The notes beneath the pieces are model-generated. The model had not been told where the DNA came from. It worked only from the letters and a program-made list of their open reading frames with translations, and ran no database searches. Positions 8,201 through 17,917 of a DNA stretch of 64,000 bases are shown piece by piece. Positions within the stretch are counted from its first letter, which is position 1; each line of letters opens with the position of its first letter. Made by a program: the position numbers and the translations under genes. The DNA is from Amycolatopsis sp. DSM 110486 (lineage in GTDB: Bacteria > Actinomycetota > Actinomycetes > Mycobacteriales > Pseudonocardiaceae): assembly GCF_019468465.1 (NCBI RefSeq), contig NZ_CP080519.1, positions 372,001 to 436,000 on the forward strand, written 5' to 3'.

Positions 8201-9037
8201 TCACGCCAGCCGGTAGACGCGTTCGGCGTTGCCGCCGAGCACCGCATCGAGCACGCTCGGCTCGAGCCCGAGGCCGGCCACGGCCTTGAGGTTGACGCCG
8301 ATGCCGGGCGACGCGGGCCAGTCCGTGCCGAAGATCCACCTCGCCGCGATGCGGTCGAGGTCGAACCGGTCGTAGTACTGCGGCAGCTTGCGCGGCGGCA
8401 GTCCGGCGATGTCGAGCCAGACGTTCGGCCGGGCCAGCGCCATGAAGCCGGCGACCTCGTAGCTCCAGCCGCGGCCGCCGTGCGCGAGCACGACGGTGAG
8501 GTCCGGGAAGTCTCGCAGCACGTCGTCCATCAGCACCGGGTCGCCGCGGCGGCCGCTCGCGCCGGGGAACGAGCTGGGGCCGGTGTGCGTGATCACCGGG
8601 ATCCCGCGTTGCTCGCACTCGGCGTACGCGGGGTAGAGCTCCCGGTCGTTCGGCGCGAAGTTCCCGTGGACCGGGTGGATCTTCAGGGCGACCGCGCCCA
8701 GGTCCAGCTGCCGGCGCAGCTCGGTCGCGACCGGGTAGTGCAGGTGCGGGTTGACGTTGGCGACCAGGCGGAACCGCGTCGGGTTGTACTCGAGGACCGG
8801 GAGCAGGTCCTCGGCCGGCTGGATGCCCGTGACCCGGGGGCTGTGCTCGGTGAACAGCAGCGCGCGATCCACCCCGCCGGCGGCGAACAGCGCGTCGATC
8901 CGCTCCGGGATGATCGCGCCGTCGGGCCCGTACACGGACTCCACCTCCGCCCGGTCGGAGGCCGGGCTGAGCCAGGTGTCCCAGCCGAGCTTCAACGTCG
9001 GGAGCCGCGCCAGGTGCACGTGAGCGTCGACGATCAT
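8201..9037 (-). CDS. amidohydrolase-2 family metal-dependent hydrolase/decarboxylase
   Basis: A 278-residue TIM-barrel protein of the amidohydrolase-2 (ACMSD-like) family. Metal and catalytic residues are visible in order: DAHVH at the N terminus, ALKIHPVHG, VITHTG, VLAHGGRG and FGTDWP. Members hydrolyse lactones or decarboxylate aromatic acids; the substrate here is unknown. The ATG at 9037 opens directly into MIVDAHVHL, the usual family start. It lies alone between a convergent hypothetical pair and the LysE gene. Confidence 0.88.
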   Translation of the reverse strand: MIVDAHVHLARLPTLKLGWDTWLSPASDRAEVESVYGPDGAIIPERIDALFAAGGVDRALLFTEHSPRVTGIQPAEDLLPVLEYNPTRFRLVANVNPHLHYPVATELRRQLDLGAVALKIHPVHGNFAPNDRELYPAYAECEQRGIPVITHTGPSSFPGASGRRGDPVLMDDVLRDFPDLTVVLAHGGRGWSYEVAGFMALARPNVWLDIAGLPPRKLPQYYDRFDLDRIAARWIFGTDWPASPGIGVNLKAVAGLGLEPSVLDAVLGGNAERVYRLA

Positions 9038-9154
9038 CCGCGCGATCCTGCCAGTCGAGTTCCGGTGAACGGTCAGCTGGTTCTACCACGGGAAGTGCCC
9101 GGGATCGCGACCACGTCGTCGCCCCGGCCGGTCAAGAAGCACCGTCCTCGATGA

Positions 9155-9772
9155 TCACGCCGCGAGCTGCTGGACCAGCAGCGTCGTGCCGATCGCGATC
9201 ATGGCCCCGCCGGAGAAGCGGGACACACCACGGGCCCAGCCGGGCCGCGTCGACAGCACCACCCGGGCGCCCAGCCCGACTCCGGCGTAGACGAGCCCGC
9301 AACTGAGGGTGTGCACCAGGCCGAGCACGAGGATCTGCCCGGCCACCGGCCATGCCACCGACGGGTCGGTGAACTGCGGCAGCAGCGCGAGGAAAAGCAG
9401 CAGCGCCTTGGGGTTCAGGCCGCTGATGCCCGCGCCTTTCGCGACCTGCCGCACCCACGAACCGGCCTCGCTGTCCGTCGCCGACCCGGGCGTGGCCGGG
9501 CGGACCAGCGCCGACACACCGAGCCAGATCAGGTACACCGCGCCCACGGCGGTGAGCACCGTCAGCACAACAGGCGAGCCCGCCACCAGCGCGGCGACGC
9601 CCGCCGCGACCACCGCGGTCAAGGCCAGGTAGCCGACGAGCAGTCCGCCCACCGCGAGCGGGATCGAGCGTTTTCGCAAGCCCGCGTTGATCAGGTAGGC
9701 CCAGTCCGCGCCGGGTGTGAGCACCAGCAGGAACGACACGCCCCAGAACGCGAAGATGCCGCCGATCGCCAT
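9155..9772 (-). CDS. LysE/RhtB-family amino-acid exporter
   Basis: A 205-residue inner-membrane protein with about six hydrophobic segments. LVLTPGADWAYLINAGLRK is the family signature near the N terminus, and SGLNPKALLLFLALLPQF lies in the middle. LysE proteins export amino acids or related metabolites with the proton gradient. The ATG at 9772 follows GAAAGGAA; longer frames upstream are not membrane-like. It is divergent from an Lrp/AsnC regulator with 109 bases between the starts, the common exporter-regulator arrangement, so expression is probably induced by an amino acid through that regulator. Confidence 0.9.
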   Translation of the reverse strand: MAIGGIFAFWGVSFLLVLTPGADWAYLINAGLRKRSIPLAVGGLLVGYLALTAVVAAGVAALVAGSPVVLTVLTAVGAVYLIWLGVSALVRPATPGSATDSEAGSWVRQVAKGAGISGLNPKALLLFLALLPQFTDPSVAWPVAGQILVLGLVHTLSCGLVYAGVGLGARVVLSTRPGWARGVSRFSGGAMIAIGTTLLVQQLAA

Positions 9773-9881
9773 CGATGTTCCTTTCGCCAGATCCCCCACC
9801 TGGGGAAAGGCTATGGCGCAACGTCCGGAAGATGTTTCCAAAGTTCCCCGGATCCGGCGCTCGTGAGGGAGAATTGCGGCC

Positions 9882-10334
9882 ATGGACGCCTTGGACCGGA
9901 AGATTCTTGCCGAGCTGCAGCGCGACGGCCGGCAGACCATCACCGAGCTGGCCGAGCGGCTGCAGCTCAGCCTCTCGCCCTGCCACCGCCGGGTCCGCGC
10001 CCTGGAGAAATCCGGCACCATCGCCGGGTACCGCGCGTACGTGAACGCCCAGGCCCTGGGGCTCGGCTTCGACTGCCTCGTGTTCGTGACGATGCGCGAA
10101 TCCGACGGCGCCACCGTGGCCGCGTTCGAAGAGGCCGTCGCCGAGGTCGAGAACGTCGTTCAGGCTCAACGGCTTTTCGGCGACCCGGACTACCTGCTGC
10201 GCGTGGTCGCTCGCGACCTGCCCGCGTTCCAGCAGCTCTACGACAAGCGGCTCGCGACGCTGCCCGGCGTTCAGCGCATCAGCTCGACGCTGGTGATGAA
10301 GAACGTCGTGGAGGACCGGCCGCTGCCGATGTGA
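9882..10334 (+). CDS. Lrp/AsnC-family transcriptional regulator
   Basis: A 150-residue Lrp-type regulator: N-terminal HTH (LDRKILAELQRDGRQTITEL, then SLSPCHRRVRALEKSG) and C-terminal RAM effector domain with VVQAQRLFGDPDYLLRVVAR. It senses amino acids and forms oligomers that bind DNA. The ATG at 9882 begins the canonical MDALDRKIL. Its target is almost certainly the divergent LysE exporter and itself. Confidence 0.93.
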   Translation: MDALDRKILAELQRDGRQTITELAERLQLSLSPCHRRVRALEKSGTIAGYRAYVNAQALGLGFDCLVFVTMRESDGATVAAFEEAVAEVENVVQAQRLFGDPDYLLRVVARDLPAFQQLYDKRLATLPGVQRISSTLVMKNVVEDRPLPM

Positions 10335-10392
10335 ACGGGCCACGGCGGCGGACGAACGGGCACAGTGGACACCCGAGCCCCTTCGGCTCCGG

Positions 10393-10404
10393 TATTCTCG
10401 CACT
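10393..10404 (+). promoter_or_regulatory. -10 box of a leaderless transcript
   Basis: TATTCT at 10393-10398 is followed by exactly six bases and the GTG start at 10405. This is the arrangement of actinobacterial leaderless promoters. The same spacing recurs at 19688 and 25675. Confidence 0.5.
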
Positions 10405-10797
10405 GTGCACAGTGGACAAATCAGCAGCTTGGGTCTGCTTCTCTCGGGGGTCGCGAGCGTCGTCGCTCCGGGCAACGTCGCCGACACCCTTCGGATCACC
10501 GCCGCGGACCCGCGCGGCACCACGGAAATCCGCGCCGGGCTCGGCGGCACCTACGCGGCTCTCGGCGGCTGGGCGCTCGCCAGCAAGCAGCCGGCCGCGG
10601 ACGTCGCCGTCGGCGCCACCTGGCTGGGCGCCGCCGCCGTCCGGCTCGGCTCGCTCGCCCTCGACCGGCCGAAGACCGACGCGAGTTACTGGGCGTTCCT
10701 CGGTCTGGAGGTCGGGCTCGGTTCCCTCGCCCTGCTGTCCGCTCGTTCGCGCCGGCGGGCCCGGCGCCAGAACGCGGGTCAGCCGAGCCGGGCGTAG
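10405..10797 (+). CDS. small membrane protein, DUF4345-like
   Basis: A 130-residue protein with three to four hydrophobic segments (ISSLGLLLSGVASVVAPG, GLGGTYAALGGWALAS, VAVGATWLGAAAVRLGSLAL, AFLGLEVGLGSLALLSA) and a basic Arg-rich tail. The GTYAALG block and length recall DUF4345-type membrane proteins. Function is unknown. The GTG at 10405 has a -10-like hexamer six bases upstream. The last 19 bases overlap the 3' end of the decayed acyl-CoA dehydrogenase on the other strand, so its basic C terminus may have been reshaped by that boundary. Confidence 0.6.
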   Translation: MHSGQISSLGLLLSGVASVVAPGNVADTLRITAADPRGTTEIRAGLGGTYAALGGWALASKQPAADVAVGATWLGAAAVRLGSLALDRPKTDASYWAFLGLEVGLGSLALLSARSRRRARRQNAGQPSRA

Positions 10798-11149
10798 TCG
10801 ATGATCGCCTCGAAGTCGAGCCCGCGCAGGGTTCCATAGCCCGGTCCCAGCCGGAACCCAGGCGCGAGGCGAGGAACGCGTCGGCGACGACCGTCGGCGC
10901 GTGCCGCACCAGCAGCGCGGCCTGCACGGCGAGCGCGAGGCGCGTGACGAGATAGCGGGCCGTGTCCTCCGGAGCCATGACGAGCTCTTCGATCTCGGCG
11001 ACGACGTCGGCCAGCACCGGTGCCTGGATCGGCAGCTGCGAAAGCCGCGCGCCGAACGCCGTGCGCCGGTCGTTGTAGTGCAAGCCCTGTGACAGCGCCG
11101 CGCGCATCAGCCCGGCCGAGCCGACGGCGAAATCGAGGCGCGCCTTCAT
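10779..11149 (-). pseudogene. remnant of an AidB-like acyl-CoA dehydrogenase
   Basis: KARLDFAVGSAGLMRAAL and RRTAFGARLSQLPIQAPVLA match the core of AidB-type acyl-CoA dehydrogenases. The sequence then jumps directly to EDTARYLVTRLALAVQAALL and VVADAFLASRLGSGW, the far C-terminal region, so roughly 100 middle codons including LGGNGY and IWEGSGN are deleted. Near 10835 a one-base loss shifts the frame into GYGTLRGLDFEAIIDYARLG and the stop at 10779. The N-terminal half is also absent, with a stop codon just upstream of the surviving part. The protein cannot be functional. Confidence 0.75.
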
Positions 11150-11280
11150 GTTCGCCTACGTCGTCGCCCTGCAGGACGGCCTGCGCTTCAGCCCGTTCGC
11201 CTCCGCCTGGCGCTCACGCCGAACGCGCTGGCGTACTTCTCGATGTCGCTGATCAGCACTTGCCGACCCGCCGACCCGAA
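11150..11280. other. gene-free decayed stretch
   Basis: This stretch lies between the truncated acyl-CoA dehydrogenase and the TetR stop. A short forward frame reads like part of a protein (LRFSPFASAWRSR, NALAYFSMSLI), but no family can be assigned. It is probably debris from the same deletion. Confidence 0.3.
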
Positions 11281-11850
11281 CTAACCCGTGACCCCCACCA
11301 ACCGGAGCGCGAACCGGCTGTACTGCCACACCAGTGCGTCCTCGGACTGCTCGCCGTCGGCGCGATACCAGACCGCGACGCCCATGCCCAGGTCGAGGAC
11401 CGCGTACGAGGCCAGGCGAACGGAGTCCACCTGGAACACGCCCGCGTCCACACCGGACTGGACGACCGCGCGGAAGCAGGCCTCGTACTCGGCGCGCAGG
11501 GCGAGCACGCGGGTGAGGTGCGGCTCGGCGAGGCTGCGGATCTCGCGGGTGCCGACGAAGGCCTCCAGCCGGTGCCGCGCGTGGTAGCGGACGTGGGCCT
11601 CGGTGGCGCGGCGGAGGCGTTCGACGGGGTCGGCGACACCTCCCACCGCAGCGCGGTGCGCGGTGAGCAGGTCCTCCATGGTCGTGACCATGATCGCCAC
11701 CAGCAGGTCCTGCTTGGCGGCGACGTGCTTGTACAGGCTGGGGCCGCGGATCCCCACGGCCGCCCCGATGTCACCCATCGTGGTGCTCTCGAACCCCTTG
11801 CGGGTGAACAGCTCGAGCGCGGCCTCACGGATGTGGCCGGACCGGTCCAT
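11281..11850 (-). CDS. TetR-family repressor of the acyl-CoA dehydrogenase operon
   Basis: A 189-residue TetR regulator. The N-terminal HTH reads IREAALELFTRKGFESTTMG and VGIRGPSLYKHVAAKQDLL; the C-terminal half is a helical ligand domain (RYHARHRLEAFVGTREIRSL), as in regulators of lipid catabolism such as KstR relatives. The ATG at 11850 begins MDRSGHIREAA. It is divergent from the acyl-CoA dehydrogenase operon, and a 20-bp operator CGGCTA-N8-TAGCCG occurs once 13 bases before this gene and once before the operon. It therefore probably represses both and is released by an acyl-CoA (inference). Confidence 0.92.
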   Translation of the reverse strand: MDRSGHIREAALELFTRKGFESTTMGDIGAAVGIRGPSLYKHVAAKQDLLVAIMVTTMEDLLTAHRAAVGGVADPVERLRRATEAHVRYHARHRLEAFVGTREIRSLAEPHLTRVLALRAEYEACFRAVVQSGVDAGVFQVDSVRLASYAVLDLGMGVAVWYRADGEQSEDALVWQYSRFALRLVGVTG

Positions 11851-11862
11851 GCGACCTCCCTT

Positions 11863-11882
11863 CGGCTAACACAGGATAGCCG
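11863..11882. promoter_or_regulatory. TetR operator copy 1
   Basis: CGGCTA, eight bases (acacagga), TAGCCG. It has the same arms and spacing as the copy at 11951-11970 and lies 13 bases before the TetR start. Confidence 0.75.
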
Positions 11883-11950
11883 ACGCGCCGCCACCAGGGT
11901 GACTGGTGCCACCGCACTGTGACACAGCACAGGAACCCGCCTATAGTCAG

Positions 11951-11970
11951 CGGCTAATAGTCATTAGCCG
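11951..11970. promoter_or_regulatory. TetR operator copy 2
   Basis: CGGCTAATAGTCATTAGCCG is a perfect 8-4-8 inverted repeat. It lies 13 bases before the GTG of the acyl-CoA dehydrogenase and probably covers its promoter or start. Confidence 0.8.
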
Positions 11971-11983
11971 ATAGGAGAGCGCC

Positions 11984-13170
<1,187 letters not shown>

Positions 13171-13174
<4 letters not shown>

Positions 13175-14199
13175 CGTCCACAGTGGACGGTCTGGACCTG
13201 AAGGCGCTCGAAGCTTTCTTCGCCGCCGAGGTCCCCGGCTTCGGCGGACAGCTGAGCGCGGAAATGCTGCAGGGCGGGCGATCCAACCTCACCTACGTGC
13301 TCACCGACGGCCGCAGCCGCTGGGTGCTGCGCCGGCCGCCGCTGGGCGGCCTGACGCCCTCGGCCCACGACATGGGCCGCGAGTACCGCGTCGTGGCGGC
13401 GCTGCGCGACAGCGACGTGCCCGTCGCCCGCGCGGTGGTGCTGGGCGGCGAAGACGTGCTCGGCGTGCCGTTCTCGGTGGTGGCGCACGTCGACGGCGTC
13501 GTCATCCGGACCACGGAACAGCTCAACACGCTGGCCGACGACGACATCCGACGCTGCGCGGAAGGCCTCGTCGACGTGCTGGCCCGCCTGCACGCCGTCG
13601 ACCCGCACGCCGTGGGGCTCGGCGACTTCGGCCGGCCCGAGGGGTACCTGGGCCGGCAGGTCCGCCGCTGGCACGACCAGTGGTCACGGGTCCGGACCCG
13701 CCCGTTGCCCGACATCGAGGCGCTGCACGCGCGCCTGGAAGAGACCTGCCCGGCCGAGAGCGGCGCGTCGATCGTGCACGGCGACTACCGCATCGACAAC
13801 ATCATCCTCGCCCCGGACGACCCGGCGACAGCCCGCGCGGTCGTGGACTGGGAGATGGCGACGCTGGGCGATCCGCTCGCGGACCTCGGCCTGCACCTGG
13901 TGTACTCGGACCCCGCGTTCGCGCCCGTGCTCGCCGGCGCCGCCGCGTCGACGAGCGATCGGCTGCCCGCAGTCGGTGACCTCGCGCAGCGCTACGCCGA
14001 GATCAGCGGCCGCGACCTGGGCCGGCTCGACTTCTACCTCGCGCTGGGCTACTTCAAGATCGCCGTGATCGCCGAAGGCATCCACGCGCGCTACCAGCAG
14101 GGGCTCACGCGCGGCTCGGGCTTCGAGTCCGTCGGCGGCGCCGTCGCTCCGCTCGCCGCCGCCGGGCTGCGCGCCGCCGCGCGGATCGGGCGGGTGTGA
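13171..14199 (+). CDS. APH/ACAD10-11-like phosphotransferase
   Basis: A 342-residue kinase-fold protein. MLQGGRSNLTYVL is the nucleotide loop, SIVHGDYRIDNIIL the catalytic loop with Asp and Asn, and AVVDWEMATLGDPLADLG the Mg-binding motif. Linked to an acyl-CoA dehydrogenase, this matches the ACAD10/11 pair in which a 4-hydroxyacyl-CoA is phosphorylated before elimination (known in mammals; inference here). It is not a resistance enzyme. The start ATG overlaps the previous stop (ATGA); its own stop overlaps the SDR start by four bases. Confidence 0.88.
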
Positions 14200-14969
14200 C
14201 CGTGACCGGAGTGCTCGACCTGTTCCGCCTCAACGGCAAGGTCGCCGTCGTCACCGGCGCCAGCTCAGGGCTGGGCGCGGGGTTCGCCCGCGCGCTGGCC
14301 GAAGCCGGCGCCGACGTCGTCCTCGCCGCCCGCCGCACCGACCGCCTGGCCGAGGTCGCCGGAAGCGTCCGCGACCTGGGCCGCCGCGCTGCCGTGGTGG
14401 CCGCCGACGTCGCGGACCCCGCTGCCTGCGACGCCCTGGTGCAGGCCGCGCTCGCCGAGTTCGGGCGCATCGACGTGCTCGTGAACAACGCCGGCGTCGG
14501 CACCGCCGTCCCGGCCCTGCGCGAGACGCCCGAGGAGTTCCGCCGGGTCGTCGAGGTGAACCTCAACGGCGTCTACTGGGCCGCGCAGGCGTGCGGGCGC
14601 GTGATGGCGGCCGGGTCGAGCATCGTGAACATCAGCAGCGTGCTCGCGCTCATCAAGTCCTACGCGCCGCAGGCGGCCTACTCGGCGAGCAAGGCCGGCG
14701 TCCTCGGGCTGACCCGCGACCTCGCGCAGCAGTGGTCGGGCCGGCGCGGCATCCGCGTCAACGCCATCGCGCCGGGCTACTTCGCCAGCGAGATGACCGA
14801 GGACATCCCCGAAGACGTGCTCCTGCCGTTCGTGAAGCAGCACAGCCCGCTCGGACGGCTGGGCAAGCAGCACGAGCTGGACGCCGCCGTCGTGTTCCTG
14901 GCCAGCGACGCGTCGTCCTACATCACCGGCACGACCCTCGCGGTGGACGGGGGCATGTCCGGCCACTGA
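14196..14969 (+). CDS. SDR-family oxidoreductase
   Basis: A complete 257-residue classical SDR: TGASSGLGAGFARAL is the NAD(P) glycine motif, NNAGVG stabilises the core, the catalytic Ser lies in NISSVLAL, and YSASK carries Tyr and Lys. The C terminus ITGTTLAVDGGMSGH is typical of 3-oxoacyl-ACP reductase or hydroxyacyl dehydrogenase types. The GTG overlaps the stop of the kinase, so this is the third gene of a translationally coupled operon, presumably acting on the product of the dehydrogenase/kinase pair. The convergent LysR gene follows. Confidence 0.92.
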   Translation: MTVTGVLDLFRLNGKVAVVTGASSGLGAGFARALAEAGADVVLAARRTDRLAEVAGSVRDLGRRAAVVAADVADPAACDALVQAALAEFGRIDVLVNNAGVGTAVPALRETPEEFRRVVEVNLNGVYWAAQACGRVMAAGSSIVNISSVLALIKSYAPQAAYSASKAGVLGLTRDLAQQWSGRRGIRVNAIAPGYFASEMTEDIPEDVLLPFVKQHSPLGRLGKQHELDAAVVFLASDASSYITGTTLAVDGGMSGH

Positions 14970-14971
14970 GC

Positions 14972-15868
14972 TCAGTTCGCGGCCCGCCGCCGGGCGAGGA
15001 CGTCACGGGTGGCGGCGGCGAAGGCGAGACAGACGGGATCGGTCTCGTCGGCGTGCCAGGCCAGGGCGAGGCGGCTGGGCGGCAGCCCGGTCAGGGGCAC
15101 GTAGGTGACGCCTGCTCGCGGGAAGTAGGTCTCGGCCACTGCCGCGGTCAACGTGATCGCGCGACCGGCGGCGACCGCTTGCAGCTCTTCGTCGACGTCG
15201 CCGACCTCGACCAGCCGTGGTTTGAGCGCGGCCGGCCGGACGCTTCCCCCGGACCAGAACGCGGCCCACACCGGGTCGGCCGTGCGCCGGACCGCGACGG
15301 GGTCGCCGAGCAGCTCGGTCACGTCCACGCTGTCGCGCCCGGCGAGCCTGTGCCGCGACGGCAGCCCGGCGACGCGGAGTTCAGTGCCCAGGACCAGCAG
15401 GCGCAGCCCGTGGGAACGGAAGGGCGGGCGTACGAACGCGAGCGACGTCGTGCGGTCGCGCAGCCCGGCCGAGGGGTCCTCCCAGCCGTGGCGCTTGAGC
15501 TCGACCTCGACGCCGGGGCTGCGCTCCCGGAAGCGGTCGATGATCTCGGCGGTCAGGTCGCCGGCCGCGACGCCGTAGAAGCCGACCGGCAGCACCCGCC
15601 CGTACGCCGACTGCCGGGCCTCGCGTTCCGCTTCGCCCAGGAGCCCCAGGATCTCGCGGGCGTGCTCGACGAACCGCGCCCCGGCGTCCGTGCACGCGAC
15701 CGAGCGGGTGGTCCGGCGGAACAACGCGACGCCGAGGTGCCGCTCGATGGCCTTGACCCGCGCGGACAACGCCGGTTGCGACACGTGCAGGTGCTCCGCG
15801 GCGCGGGAGAAGTTGAGCGTGTCCGCCACCGCGACCACGTAGCGCAGGTGCCGGGCTTCAAGATCCAT
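14972..15868 (-). CDS. LysR-family transcriptional regulator
   Basis: A 298-residue LysR protein. The HTH is at residues 1-60 (HLRYVVAVADTLNFSRAAEH, HVSQPALSARVKAIERHLG) and the effector domain follows from about residue 90. It is divergent from the DoxX/PPOX/quinone oxidoreductase operon at 15996, its likely target. The 127-base gap contains ATAACTCAAAAGTACTC close to its start, but no convincing T-N11-A palindrome. Confidence 0.9.
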   Translation of the reverse strand: MDLEARHLRYVVAVADTLNFSRAAEHLHVSQPALSARVKAIERHLGVALFRRTTRSVACTDAGARFVEHAREILGLLGEAEREARQSAYGRVLPVGFYGVAAGDLTAEIIDRFRERSPGVEVELKRHGWEDPSAGLRDRTTSLAFVRPPFRSHGLRLLVLGTELRVAGLPSRHRLAGRDSVDVTELLGDPVAVRRTADPVWAAFWSGGSVRPAALKPRLVEVGDVDEELQAVAAGRAITLTAAVAETYFPRAGVTYVPLTGLPPSRLALAWHADETDPVCLAFAAATRDVLARRRAAN

Positions 15869-15995
15869 AACTCAAAAGTACTCAATCCGCCGCGGTCGGT
15901 CTTTCCCCTCAGGGCGGTCGGGGACTTAGCCTCGAGGGTGTTCGCGAGGGGAGGACGGACCCAGACGGTCGGCCCTCGCCGGAGGAGGAGGCCTG

Positions 15996-16490
15996 ATGTC
16001 GGTGTCGGACGAGGTGGAGACCATCGCCGTGCCTTTGCGCGCGTGGCCGGTCGCGACCGTGTTCGCGCGCCTGGCGTTGGCCGCCGGCTTCCTCTCCGCG
16101 GTGGCCGACCGCTTCGGTCTCTGGGGCGCGCTGCACACCGGCAACGTGGCGTGGGGTGGCTTCGCTGCCTTCACGGCGTACACGCACCAGCTCGTGCCCT
16201 ACCTGCCCGACGGCCTGGCCGGTGTCGCCGCGTGGGCGGCGACCGTCGCGGAGCTCACTTTGGGCCTCACGCTGCTCGCCGGGGTCGCCGTGCGGTGGTC
16301 GGCCTGGGCGGCGACGGCCCTGCAGCTCGTGTTCGCGTTGTCCATGATGGTGTTCCTCGGCTGGGAAGCGCCGCTGAGCGCCTCGGTCTTCAGCGCTTGC
16401 GCCGCGGCTCTGCTCCTGGCCCTCGCGCCCGTCCGCACGTTCGCGTTCAGCCTCGACCGGCTCTTCGCGACCACATCCGAAAAGAGGTAA
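15996..16490 (+). CDS. DoxX-family membrane protein
   Basis: A 164-residue integral membrane protein with four hydrophobic helices: VFARLALAAGFLSAVADRFG (with the DoxX-typical RF after the first helix), WAATVAELTLGLTLLAGV, AWAATALQLVFALSMMVF and the C-terminal helix. DoxX proteins associate with quinone or redox functions at the membrane. GGAGGAGGAGGCCTG before the ATG is a very strong ribosome binding site. It is three bases upstream of the PPOX gene; operon membership is clear. Confidence 0.85.
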   Translation: MSVSDEVETIAVPLRAWPVATVFARLALAAGFLSAVADRFGLWGALHTGNVAWGGFAAFTAYTHQLVPYLPDGLAGVAAWAATVAELTLGLTLLAGVAVRWSAWAATALQLVFALSMMVFLGWEAPLSASVFSACAAALLLALAPVRTFAFSLDRLFATTSEKR

Positions 16491-16493
16491 CCC

Positions 16494-16958
16494 GTGACTC
16501 TCCTCGACGACGACATGCGCCGTGTGGTGGCCGACGCGAAGCTGTCCTTTGTGGCCACCGTCCGCCCCGACGGCGCGCCGAACCTTTCGCCCAAGGGTTC
16601 CGTGAGCGTGTACGACGACGAGCACCTGGCGTTCATGGACATGGCCTCGCCGGGCACCATCGAGAACCTGCGGCACGATCCGCGGGTCGAGGTGAACTCG
16701 ATCGACTTCTTCCGCCGCCGCGGCTACCGCTTCCGGGGCACCGCCGAGATCCTCCCGCCGGGCGACCCCGTGCACAAGTGGCTCGCCGACTGGCTGCTGG
16801 CGGCCAACGGCCCGGGCTACCCGTTCCACCACGCCGTGCTCATCCACGTCGACGAGGTCCACCAGGTCCTCTCCCCCGCCTACACCTTCGGCGGTGCGAC
16901 CGAGGAGGCACTGGTCCCGGAGTGGAAAGCCCGCTACAACGCCGCGTACCCCGAGTGA
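16494..16958 (+). CDS. pyridoxamine 5'-phosphate oxidase-like flavoprotein
   Basis: A 154-residue split-barrel FMN/F420-binding protein. FVATVRPDGAPNLSPKGSV is the family N-terminal block, ENLRHDPRVEVNSIDFF the second. Members reduce or oxidise small molecules and are not usually vitamin B6 enzymes. The GTG lies three bases after the DoxX stop, and its TGA overlaps the ATG of the next gene, so the three genes are one unit under the divergent LysR. Confidence 0.87.
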   Translation: MTLLDDDMRRVVADAKLSFVATVRPDGAPNLSPKGSVSVYDDEHLAFMDMASPGTIENLRHDPRVEVNSIDFFRRRGYRFRGTAEILPPGDPVHKWLADWLLAANGPGYPFHHAVLIHVDEVHQVLSPAYTFGGATEEALVPEWKARYNAAYPE

Positions 16959-17875
16959 TGCGGGCAGCCGGGATCGACCGCTTCGGCGGCGACATCCGCG
17001 CCCTCGACTTCGACGCGCCCGCGAGCCCGGGGCCGGACGAGGTCGTGGTCGCCGTGCGCGCCGCCGGCGTCGGGAACTGGGACGACATCGCCCGGACCGG
17101 CGGCTGGGACCTCGGGACACAGCCGCCGATGGCCCTCGGCGTCGAAGCCGCCGGCGTCGTGGCCGAGGTGGGTGGCGCGGTCCGGGACTTCGCCGTGGGT
17201 GACGGCGTCGCCGTGCACTCGGCGCCGCTGCGGGCGCAGGGTGCGTGGGCTGAGCGGTTCCTGGCCGGGGCCGCGGAGGTCGCCGCGCTGCCCGACGAGG
17301 TGGATTTCGCCACGGCCGCCGCGTTCGCCGTCCCGGCCCTCACCGCCGACCAGGCGCTGCGCGACGCCGTCGAACTCGAGGACGGCCAGACGCTGCTCGT
17401 GCACGGCGCCGGCGGCGTGACCGGCCGCCTGCTCGTCGCGCTGGGCGCGAACTACGGCGCCCGCGTGATCGCCACCGGCAGCCCGTCCGGCGCCGAAGCC
17501 CTGACCGCCGCGAGGGCCGCTCAAGTGCTGTCCTATTCGGACCCTTCGTGGCCGGAGACCGCCCGCGAGCTCGGCATCGACTGCGCGGTCAACGCCGTCC
17601 CCGGCCAAGCCGCTCTCGCCCTCACCGCGGTCCGCGACGGCGGCCACCTCGCCACCATCACCTCCGACCCGCCCGCCCCGGCACGCGGCATCAGCCCCAC
17701 CGAGGTCTACGTCGCCCCCGACGGCCCGCGGCTGGCAACCCTGCTGCGCCTGCTCGCCGCGGGCACCCTGCCCCTGGACGTCGGGGCGCGCTTTTCCCTG
17801 TCCGACGCGGCGGAAGCGCTGGCCCAGGTCCGCCGCGGTACGCACGGAAGCGCTGTCGTCCTGACCTTCGAGTGA
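16958..17875 (+). CDS. NADP-dependent MDR/quinone oxidoreductase-like protein
   Basis: A 305-residue medium-chain reductase of the zinc-free quinone oxidoreductase type. MALGVEAAGVVAEVG, the cofactor motif LLVHGAGGVTGRLLVALGAN and a C-terminal FSLSDAAEALAQVRRGTHGS block are present; zinc-binding cysteines are absent. The ATG at 16958 overlaps the PPOX stop (TGATG). The frame is open far upstream through unrelated genes, so the short start is the right one. It is likely involved in reducing quinones or enones along with DoxX and PPOX. Confidence 0.9.
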   Translation: MRAAGIDRFGGDIRALDFDAPASPGPDEVVVAVRAAGVGNWDDIARTGGWDLGTQPPMALGVEAAGVVAEVGGAVRDFAVGDGVAVHSAPLRAQGAWAERFLAGAAEVAALPDEVDFATAAAFAVPALTADQALRDAVELEDGQTLLVHGAGGVTGRLLVALGANYGARVIATGSPSGAEALTAARAAQVLSYSDPSWPETARELGIDCAVNAVPGQAALALTAVRDGGHLATITSDPPAPARGISPTEVYVAPDGPRLATLLRLLAAGTLPLDVGARFSLSDAAEALAQVRRGTHGSAVVLTFE

Positions 17876-17917
17876 GATTGTCCAGGCGGGCAGGTGCGGG
17901 GTTACGCGTCGTAACAG

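Noticed and set aside
14591..17875. A 1094-codon open frame across the SDR, LysR and DoxX genes
   Set aside because: It is an accident of high GC. Only its end (16958-17875) has homology; the rest crosses clear genes on both strands.
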